A DNA stretch of 5,239 bases from Promethearchaeota archaeon (GTDB lineage: Archaea; Asgardarchaeota; Lokiarchaeia; Sigynarchaeales; SOKP01): NCBI GenBank assembly GCA_014729315.1, contig WJKD01000944.1, forward strand, positions 1-5,239. Direction: 5' to 3'. The notes under the pieces were generated by a model. It ran no database searches. It was given only the letters and a program-made list of their open reading frames with translations, and was not told the DNA's origin. The position numbers were made by a program, and so were the translations under genes. This document shows, piece after piece, positions 1-5,239 of the stretch (position 1 is its first letter; every line of letters starts with the position of its first letter).

Positions 1-638
1 AATATTGGATAATATAGCCCAAGAGTGATATTTTTAAATAAAATCCACAAAGAATGTAAAAAATGCTTACTTCTTAATCCCCAGGGAGTTTTAAATAACA
101 AAATCAAATCATAGCATACCCTCTTTGTCTGCTCACAGTTTTTTTCATAGAAAATCTCAATTGCTTCATCTGTATATCCTTTGTTATAAAGAAAATTTTC
201 AAATTGTTTAAATATATTTATCAAATAATTTGTACAATCATATTTAATAGTATATTTATTTTCACTTTCTTTAATACTCGGATAGATATAATTTTTTTTT
301 ATAACCTTTACTTCATCAATAAATTCTTTAACTAATTCTTTTTCGGATTGAAGATTAAAATCCGTTATTACATAAGATAATTCATTATTTAAATCGCTTT
401 TCTTTTTAATTGTTAAAAAATCGATATCCTTATCCTTAAGTAGACATTCTATCGATTTTGCCTCGCAATTGAAAGCCTGAAATTTGATTTTAACTTCATC
501 AGGATCATTTTGATCTTCAAGTTCGCGAAAAATATTTCCAGCTATTTTATAGTAGGCACTTGCCTTAGAGAATAATTTTTCTATTTCATATTTTTTCGCT
601 TTAGCAGAGTTGCTATTAGCATCACTTAAGTTACTCAT
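1..638 (-). CDS. Unidentified protein, N-terminal 212 residues (3' end beyond window); possible ion-channel-like membrane protein
   Basis: An open frame begins at ATG 638-636 and runs without a stop off the left edge. An in-frame TAA at 653-651 and an AAAAGG eight bases upstream of the ATG fix the start. There is no signal peptide, so the N-terminus is probably cytoplasmic. Residues 15-70 look like paired amphipathic helices of TPR-like type (FSKASAYYKIAGNIFREL, then FQAFNCEAKSIECLL). Residues 75-130 are charged and Lys/Glu-rich. Residues 138-185 have the pattern of an aromatic/Leu helix, then YNKGYTDEAIEIFYEK, then a Cys/Arg helix. They are followed by TPWGLRSKHFLHSLWILF and a hydrophobic stretch at the edge. 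As I know the family, this order (linker helix, Y..G...A..F helix, 'G.RP..vl' turn, membrane helix) occurs in bacterial proteins with a soluble N-terminus and a two-helix potassium-channel-like (Ion_trans_2) C-terminus. The pore and selectivity filter would lie outside the window, so this is only a suggestion. It lies 23 bases after the preceding gene and is probably co-transcribed. The existence of the gene is near certain; its function is unknown. Confidence 0.85.
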   Translation of the reverse strand, partial: MSNLSDANSNSAKAKKYEIEKLFSKASAYYKIAGNIFRELEDQNDPDEVKIKFQAFNCEAKSIECLLKDKDIDFLTIKKKSDLNNELSYVITDFNLQSEKELVKEFIDEVKVIKKNYIYPSIKESENKYTIKYDCTNYLINIFKQFENFLYNKGYTDEAIEIFYEKNCEQTKRVCYDLILLFKTPWGLRSKHFLHSLWILFKNITLGLYYPI

Positions 639-646
639 TGCTACTA

Positions 647-652
647 CCTTTT
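647..652 (-). promoter_or_regulatory. Shine-Dalgarno-like site of the leftmost gene
   Basis: The minus strand reads AAAAGG here, eight bases before the ATG at 638-636. It lies in the 23-base gap after the TGA of the upstream gene. This is the best ribosome-binding-site match in the window and supports the chosen start. The other two visible gene starts have only weak candidates: TAAGG about 11 bases before the ATG at 1876, and CGGA about 9 bases before the ATG at 2906. Weak or absent Shine-Dalgarno sites are common in FCB-group bacteria. Confidence 0.5.
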
Positions 653-661
653 ATAAATTTT

Positions 662-1876
662 TCAACTTTTTGGAATTTCCAAATAAAGATCATTATTAAT
701 TACCTCAAATTTGATTTTATAATGATCAACATATATTTTAAAAATATTATCTTTTAATTCTACAATTTTCTTCTCGATATCGTCAACATTATTACTATCA
801 ATCGATATTTTGAATTTAGAATTCCTCATATTATTATCCTCTATTCTTATTGAGATACCTGTTTGACCATTAAATACAAAGTATTTTATAGTTAAAATAG
901 TGGATAAAGCTACAGCACAGGGTACATTGAATCTTTCATCATCTTTAATTATCGAAGTATTGGTAAAACCTATTGAATAATTATTCGCTATCTTTTTTAT
1001 TCTATACCACTTACAGGACAATTTATTCCAATAATAAAAAACATAACCAGCTAAAATACATGTTAATATAAATAATATGACAATAATAGAAATCAATATC
1101 CATGCCCATTTTTCAACAAATAATTCTTGGTCTTTCACTAACGATTCTATTTGATTATTTAATGTATCGATAAGACTATCCTTAACCACGGTAGCGTCAT
1201 TTAAGCTTGTAATGCCTTTTCCCAAATCAGCGATGCTATCTTCTTTATCATTGATAACAATATCTTTTTTGTTTAAAGTATCTTGAAGAGTTTTGATAGT
1301 ATCTTTCAATTGTTTTTTTAACTCTCTCTCTTTTTCCAATTCATTATTAACATTATCTATCCTACTACCTAATGAAATAATTGAATCGTCCTTTTGTTTC
1401 AAAGTATCTTTTAAACTATCGATTTGTTTATTCAACAATGCAACTCTTTCTTTTAATTTTGCTTTTTCTGATCTCTGGATAGAATCAATAATTTCGTAAA
1501 ATAATTCCATCCAATCTGTTGAATTTACTAATGAAACTTTATTTTTTTTATTTATAATTTTTTCATTAATTCTTTTAATTTTATTTTTTTGAGTTAGGCT
1601 AAAAAATTCACTATTAATTATGTATCTATTGTTATATTCAATGTTTAAATCAACTCTATAATCTGCAAATTCAACAGTTTCTAAAACTTCAAAGCTATGT
1701 TTATTGAATTTGCTTTTTAAATTTTTATAAAGATATGTCTTTTCACTTTCAGTTATATTACCTCGCTCTTCTGTATTTATTGTAATAAATATTGATTTTT
1801 CCTGTCCGTAAATTATACAGAAGATACTGGAAAGAGATAGTATCAATATCACATTGAGAAAAACTTTTTTAACCAT
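662..1876 (-). CDS. Inner-membrane receptor-like protein: signal peptide, periplasmic domain, coiled coil, TM helix, degenerate ATPase-like C-terminus
   Basis: This is a 404-residue protein that I cannot assign to a named family. Residues 1-24 form a signal peptide (Lys-Lys, hydrophobic core, end near YGQ). Residues 27-135 form a small alpha/beta domain: FITINTEE strand, helix 43-59, then EFADYRVDLNIEYNNRYIIN strands. It loosely recalls CsgG/LpoB-like periplasmic folds. Residues 136-250 are a long coiled coil with heptad repeats (LNKQIDSLKDTL, TIKTLQDTLNKKD). Residues 257-283 are a transmembrane helix bounded by Trp. The Lys/Arg-rich NKLSCKWYRIKK after it places the C-terminus in the cytoplasm. 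Residues 310-404 (FNVPCAVALSTILTIKYF, GISIRIED, KFKISIDSNN, LYLEIP) resemble a HisKA_2/HWE-type HATPase domain. However, the asparagines of the N-box are absent, the DNG-type motif reads DSN, and no phosphoacceptor-His dimerisation domain is seen. It would therefore be a pseudokinase-like module rather than an active kinase. The ATG at 1876 gives a proper signal peptide and starts 28 bases after the preceding stop. Gene and topology are solid; the ATPase resemblance is weak. Confidence 0.9.
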   Translation of the reverse strand: MVKKVFLNVILILSLSSIFCIIYGQEKSIFITINTEERGNITESEKTYLYKNLKSKFNKHSFEVLETVEFADYRVDLNIEYNNRYIINSEFFSLTQKNKIKRINEKIINKKNKVSLVNSTDWMELFYEIIDSIQRSEKAKLKERVALLNKQIDSLKDTLKQKDDSIISLGSRIDNVNNELEKERELKKQLKDTIKTLQDTLNKKDIVINDKEDSIADLGKGITSLNDATVVKDSLIDTLNNQIESLVKDQELFVEKWAWILISIIVILFILTCILAGYVFYYWNKLSCKWYRIKKIANNYSIGFTNTSIIKDDERFNVPCAVALSTILTIKYFVFNGQTGISIRIEDNNMRNSKFKISIDSNNVDDIEKKIVELKDNIFKIYVDHYKIKFEVINNDLYLEIPKS

Positions 1877-1904
1877 AATAGCGAAGACCTTACTTTTATT
1901 TAAA

Positions 1905-2906
1905 TTATAAATTAAGGGATAAAGTAATATTTTTATAATTATATAGATTTAAATAATCTTCTAACCAATAGCCCCAAAAATAATCTAATGAAAAATTGCT
2001 CCACATAATTCCAATTCCAAATGTCACTGATTTAATATCAATCAAATCTCTACATCCTAGACGAATTGCCATTCTTTTATTATGCTCTGAATTCTTGCCC
2101 AAGAATTCCACGCCACAATTTATGCAAGTATTTCGTGATGTTTCATTAATTACAACTAAATCAAAGAGAGTATTCACATCAACATAATATCCTAAAATGC
2201 TAAATGCTCTATCCAGTATAGCTCCTAAACCGATCCTCTGTGATATCGGATAAATATTTTCTTTTGATAAAAGTGTTATTTTTGGTTGAAGACCAGCATT
2301 TTGTATGGTATATCCAAGGCGAATGGAGGGATTTATATTTTTAATATTAATAATCACGCCAATATCAGCACCTTCATCAGAATCCTTCATGTTTTCCAAT
2401 AAATGAAGTCCATTTATTTTATGCATAATTTGTTTATAATTCAATCCGAAATTTACTTCGAAATTATTATGAATGTACCTATAAGCCGGAGCAATAAATA
2501 TGGCTCTGTTAACTTCATCAAAATTCCCCTTGTGGTTATTATGCTCGTCTCGTTCTTCATATCCTTCGGAATTAAGATAAATAACTCCAATGCCAATCGA
2601 TAGATTGTGTGTGCTATTAATTTTCACGGGAACGGCACCACTTATAAAATTATATCTGTCCTCAAAAAGTATTCGACTAAGCATAAAACTAACCTGTCCA
2701 CTATCTAACTGAGCAATTCCCGCAGGATTCCAATACATACCTGTGGCATCATTCGCTAATGCACCATAAGCGCCCCCCATAGCTAAGGGACGGCTGCCTA
2801 CACCATATCTTAAAAATTCACCTGCCTGCCCAGCATCTCCCTGTCCAAATATTGGTACATAAGTTAAAAGCAGAATAGAAAATGATACAATTATTTTGTT
2901 TTTCAT
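1905..2906 (-). CDS. PorV/PorQ family outer-membrane beta-barrel protein
   Basis: This complete 333-residue protein starts with a signal peptide (MKNKIIVSFSILLLTYVPIF, cleavage near Gly-Gln 21-22). Directly after it comes the hallmark N-terminal block of the PorV/PorQ family (UPF0164-like, within the FadL-like barrel group): GEFLRYGVGSRPLAMGGAYG at 29-48, then ANDATGMYWNPAGIAQL at 51-67. The rest is alternating amphipathic strands with Gly/Asn/Tyr turns (ISGAVPV, LSIGIGVIYLNSEGY, FGLNYKQI, GADIGVIINI, RLGYTIQNAG, RIGLGAI, FGIGIMW), typical of an outer-membrane barrel. The last residues (NITLSLNL) form a final strand without the usual C-terminal Phe. In T9SS bacteria PorV carries secreted cargo with C-terminal domains from the translocon to the attachment complex. 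Related PorQ-like copies are numerous in FCB genomes, often beside large secreted proteins. The gene starts 27 bases after such a protein, so a partner or shuttle role is plausible but not proven. Cys261, Cys264 and Cys285 are unusual for a barrel. The family is clear, but PorV cannot be told from PorQ or another paralogue here. Confidence 0.93.
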   Translation of the reverse strand: MKNKIIVSFSILLLTYVPIFGQGDAGQAGEFLRYGVGSRPLAMGGAYGALANDATGMYWNPAGIAQLDSGQVSFMLSRILFEDRYNFISGAVPVKINSTHNLSIGIGVIYLNSEGYEERDEHNNHKGNFDEVNRAIFIAPAYRYIHNNFEVNFGLNYKQIMHKINGLHLLENMKDSDEGADIGVIINIKNINPSIRLGYTIQNAGLQPKITLLSKENIYPISQRIGLGAILDRAFSILGYYVDVNTLFDLVVINETSRNTCINCGVEFLGKNSEHNKRMAIRLGCRDLIDIKSVTFGIGIMWSNFSLDYFWGYWLEDYLNLYNYKNITLSLNL

Positions 2907-2933
2907 AGATTTAAATCCGTTAAATTACAAATT

Positions 2934-5239
2934 TTATTTAAGATAAAATATTCTGATTTTTTCTGATCCAACAATTGCAATATATCCACCAACAGTAACT
3001 TCCTCACCCTCAGCATTTTTCCCATTCCATTGTATCTTTTTTATCCCAGATTTTTCATACTCAGGGTCTTTTAATGTCGTTACTAAATTACCAAACTTGT
3101 CGCATATATAAATTTCTTTTATTTTATTTTTAGAGGGGTTCTCGTATTGAATTGTTGTCCTATCGTGGAACGGATTTGGATAGTTAGAAAACTTATCACC
3201 TATCTGAATATTCATTCTTATTTCTCGAGAGACAGTACTTGATAAATTTCCAGCAGAATCAATAACTGCTAGATATAGGGATATGCTATCCTTTAATGCG
3301 CTAATCATATAATCAAAACTCGGATTATAATCTATCTTATGTCCATTCCTCAAATCCGAATCTTCAGATATTACAATTTTAAAAGGTAACCCTACCATTT
3401 GTGAATATTCTTGCAATGTATCTTCAGCACTTAAAGAGAAGTGAATCAACTCAGTTTTCGATTCATTTGGACAACTTAACAAAATTATTTTAGGTTTTTT
3501 TAAGTCAGTTCGGATGGACGTCTGTCTATTATTACTATTACCATATTCAGAACTTATATGTGTAACTATTGTTAGCATTTCGCTCAAGGTACAAGGATAA
3601 TGAACTGAATTAATATCAATTTTCCTTTTTCCTCTTGGCCATTGATAAGAATAGTTGATTGTTGTATCTCTTCCACTTACTAAAAAATTGATCTTACCTT
3701 CAAAGTTTTCGTCAGAAATTTCAATCGTCCCATTAATTTTTGCACATTCATTAGTCCATCCTTCTACTGCATAATCTATACTATCGACGTTATCATCCGG
3801 ATCAAATATTTTTATTGATGTTATTTCTGGCGATTGTCCTATTGAAAAAGTATCACTATAAGATTTTCTCACATTATTCGCCAAATCATAAACCTTGACT
3901 AACACTTTGCAAACATTCGAATTCGCATCAATTGTTGGAACGTTCCATAAAAAAGAAGTATCATTTTTATCAATATAATTTACATTTTCCTGTTCTGTTG
4001 TACTTGCTATTAACATGCTATCGAGTGGACAGACCAAGTGTACATTTGTTTCCAATTCTGTATATTCTCTCGGACAATCGACCGGTTTTTCCCAGGTAAC
4101 TCGATATTTTTTGCCTGTCCTCAATTTATCACCGGATTTTGGTTCAATAACTTGAAAAATTTCCGGTGAACTATTGTCTATGATTATATCAATTGTGTCG
4201 TTACTCGCACTTATGTCGTTATTTTCAACGGTAATTACCATAGTAGCGGGACCCGTTTCAAAATCAGAACCGGGATGCCATTCAAACTGACCATTTAACA
4301 TTATTTCCTGGGCAATACTATTATCTTTTACATAAATATCTGTCATTAATAAATCATTTGGATACCAAGCTATATCAAGAGGAAGATTGTGCCCACAAAA
4401 ATCATTAGGCTTTGGAGTAATAATCTTCAACAAATGAGTCGAATCATATTTTGCTATAGCAGCATTACCCGCACTATCTTGTGCTTCAATTTGAAAAATG
4501 TAAACTCCTCGTTTGTCAGGTGCAAATGTACTATCAGGAGGATTTTTCGAAGAACCGCTTTGCGTCGCTTCTGAGCTTTCATATTCCATGAACTGCCAAT
4601 TTATTTCAGTCGACTCAATTCCACTATTTATAATTTGACACGCAGTGTCCTTCGCACCATAGTTAATCTTAAATTTTTGATTTATATTTGCCAGGTACGG
4701 AGTGTCAATTATTACGACAGGACGAGTTCTATCCACCTTGAATGAATCCATCGGAATTGTAGTCTCAACTGGTGGTGGATTTGCATTACCTAACATATCC
4801 ACGGCTGTTAAAAATACATCATATTCGCCTTCCTGCTCTATCCAACTTGAATCAAGTTTAATTTCTTCACTTATCGGATCGCTTTCACTTGTAGACTTTG
4901 GTGGCGTAAAGGGGTTTGTTTTTGCCCTCGTCCACTGAGAAGCTTCTTTCATTTTATAATGTAAAGTCACTGATTCGATTTTTTCGCATGTTTCATCATG
5001 AGCTTTAAATGTAAAAGTTAACTCTGATTGATTTGTCCACTCACCTTTCATCGAATCAATAATTATAATTTCAGGAGACGAGTAATCAACCACGCAATTT
5101 TTTATCGTGGACCATTTTGAGGTATCTCCATTTTTAGCTTTATATTGCGCCCGAAAATAATAGACATGGGTATCTTCAAATGTAAAGCCCTCTGTTGAAG
5201 AAAAACTATGCGCTGTGTTCTCCGATACCACCAACCAAC
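2934..5239 (-). CDS. Large secreted modular Ig/FnIII-like surface protein with C-terminal YPNPF (T9SS/FlgD-Ig-like) domain; 5' end beyond window
   Basis: The frame is open to the right edge (...Trp-Leu-Val-Val-Ser at the edge), so the N-terminus and any signal peptide are missing. The stop is TAA at 2936-2934. Residue numbers here count from the codon at 5234. About seven beta-sandwich modules follow one another. Residues 1-50 are FnIII-like (HVYYFRAQYKAKNGDTSKWS). Residues 54-168 contain GEYDVFLTAVDMLGNANPP, and 171-265 contain GVYIFQIEAQDSAGNAA. Residues 269-354 begin ITPKPNDFCGHNLPLDIAW, and 359-465 begin VIEPKSGDKLRTGKKYRVTW; both openings resemble Kre9/KNH-like Ig modules. Residues 468-577 and 580-675 (LYLAVIDSAGNLSS) complete the series. 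Residues 684-766 are a C-terminal FlgD-Ig / type A sorting-like domain: YPNPFHDRTTIQY, IYICDKFGNLVTTL, IQWNGKNAEGEEVTVGGYIA, and a basic hydrophobic end RIFYLK. Proteins of this kind are exported and often anchored by the T9SS. No catalytic motif is visible, so it is more likely structural or adhesive in this part. A PorV/PorQ-like gene follows after 27 bases. Eleven cysteines suggest disulfides. Confidence 0.92.
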   Translation of the reverse strand, partial: WLVVSENTAHSFSSTEGFTFEDTHVYYFRAQYKAKNGDTSKWSTIKNCVVDYSSPEIIIIDSMKGEWTNQSELTFTFKAHDETCEKIESVTLHYKMKEASQWTRAKTNPFTPPKSTSESDPISEEIKLDSSWIEQEGEYDVFLTAVDMLGNANPPPVETTIPMDSFKVDRTRPVVIIDTPYLANINQKFKINYGAKDTACQIINSGIESTEINWQFMEYESSEATQSGSSKNPPDSTFAPDKRGVYIFQIEAQDSAGNAAIAKYDSTHLLKIITPKPNDFCGHNLPLDIAWYPNDLLMTDIYVKDNSIAQEIMLNGQFEWHPGSDFETGPATMVITVENNDISASNDTIDIIIDNSSPEIFQVIEPKSGDKLRTGKKYRVTWEKPVDCPREYTELETNVHLVCPLDSMLIASTTEQENVNYIDKNDTSFLWNVPTIDANSNVCKVLVKVYDLANNVRKSYSDTFSIGQSPEITSIKIFDPDDNVDSIDYAVEGWTNECAKINGTIEISDENFEGKINFLVSGRDTTINYSYQWPRGKRKIDINSVHYPCTLSEMLTIVTHISSEYGNSNNRQTSIRTDLKKPKIILLSCPNESKTELIHFSLSAEDTLQEYSQMVGLPFKIVISEDSDLRNGHKIDYNPSFDYMISALKDSISLYLAVIDSAGNLSSTVSREIRMNIQIGDKFSNYPNPFHDRTTIQYENPSKNKIKEIYICDKFGNLVTTLKDPEYEKSGIKKIQWNGKNAEGEEVTVGGYIAIVGSEKIRIFYLK

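Larger units (their letters stand above)
1..5239 (-). other. Probable single operon of four envelope-associated genes
   Basis: All four genes share the minus strand and are separated by 27 bases (2907-2933), 28 bases (1877-1904) and 23 bases (639-661). None of these gaps can hold a hairpin terminator followed by a new promoter, and none shows an inverted repeat or T-run. The promoter must lie to the right of the window and the end of the unit to the left. The first three products carry export or membrane signals (the first by its C-terminal domain only), and the fourth appears to enter a membrane segment, so the unit as a whole points to the cell envelope. Co-transcription is inferred from spacing alone. 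Confidence 0.75.

Noticed and set aside
665..949. Calling the 404-residue protein a functional histidine kinase
   Set aside because: No phosphoacceptor-His domain, no N-box asparagines and no glycine-rich G-box are visible. Only a degenerate resemblance can be claimed.
1293..1499. Plus-strand open frame of 68 codons
   Set aside because: It is the antisense of the coiled-coil region. Its hydrophobic Phe/Ser/Leu-rich product is what antisense of Lys/Glu/Asp-rich coding sequence gives, and it has no ribosome-binding site or family resemblance.
1996..2187. Plus-strand open frame of 63 codons opposite the PorV-like gene
   Set aside because: It lies fully inside a well-supported gene of recognised family, and its product shows no domain or signal.
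2403..2603. Plus-strand open frame of 66 codons opposite the PorV-like gene
   Set aside because: It is a shadow of the beta-barrel coding sequence with no independent support.
1905..2906. Assigning the barrel protein specifically as PorV, or as PorP/SprF
   Set aside because: The N-terminal RPLAMGGAYGA...WNPAGIA block is the PorV/PorQ/UPF0164 signature rather than PorP/SprF. Paralogues within that family cannot be separated by eye, so no gene symbol is given.
1877..2933. Promoters or terminators in the intergenic gaps
   Set aside because: The 27- and 28-base gaps at 2907-2933 and 1877-1904 contain AT-rich sequence but no hairpin with T-run and no convincing -33 TTTG / -7 TAnnTTTG pair. AT-richness alone gives many chance matches.
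4389..4938. Plus-strand open frames at 4389-4574 and 4702-4938
   Set aside because: Both are antisense to the Ig-like modules, where the minus-strand frame has clear D.AGN and strand patterns. No family features are seen on the plus strand.
5232..5234. TTG as the start codon of the large secreted protein
   Set aside because: The frame stays open upstream to the window edge (Trp codon directly before it). The first residues are mid-module FnIII sequence with no signal peptide, so the gene is 5'-truncated by the window, not started here.

Overview
The window is AT-rich bacterial DNA carrying four genes, all on the minus strand. They are separated by only 27, 28 and 23 bases, so they read as the inside of one operon transcribed from right to left. 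Both end genes run out of the window. The organism is most likely a member of the FCB group (Bacteroidota, Fibrobacterota, Cloacimonadota, Calditrichota, Marinimicrobia and relatives). Two family signatures support this: a PorV/PorQ-type outer-membrane protein, and a large secreted protein ending in a FlgD-Ig / type IX secretion (T9SS)-like C-terminal domain with a YPNPF motif. The phylum cannot be fixed from this sequence.

Layout in transcription order. (1) 5239-2934: the C-terminal 767 or so residues of a large exported protein made of tandem Ig-like / fibronectin-III-like beta-sandwich modules, closed by a YPNPF-type C-terminal sorting/Ig domain. (2) 2906-1905: a complete 333-residue PorV/PorQ-family outer-membrane beta-barrel protein. 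(3) 1876-662: a complete 404-residue protein with signal peptide, small extracytoplasmic domain, long coiled coil, one transmembrane helix and a C-terminal cytoplasmic domain that weakly resembles a degenerate HisKA_2/HWE-type histidine-kinase ATPase domain. (4) 638-1: the first 212 codons of an unidentified protein, helical at its N-terminus and entering a hydrophobic segment at the window edge. Its layout recalls bacterial ion-channel-like proteins with a soluble N-terminus, but the diagnostic part lies outside.

Together the genes suggest an envelope unit. A secreted or surface-anchored modular protein is paired with a PorV-like outer-membrane partner. It is followed by an inner-membrane protein shaped like a receptor, with a periplasmic sensor plus coiled coil and a cytoplasmic domain, and then by a probable membrane protein. 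The first pair rests on recognisable families. The receptor and channel readings are inferences from architecture and weak motif resemblance.

No tRNA, rRNA, CRISPR array, insertion sequence, terminator or convincing promoter was seen. There is no gene-free stretch longer than 28 bases.
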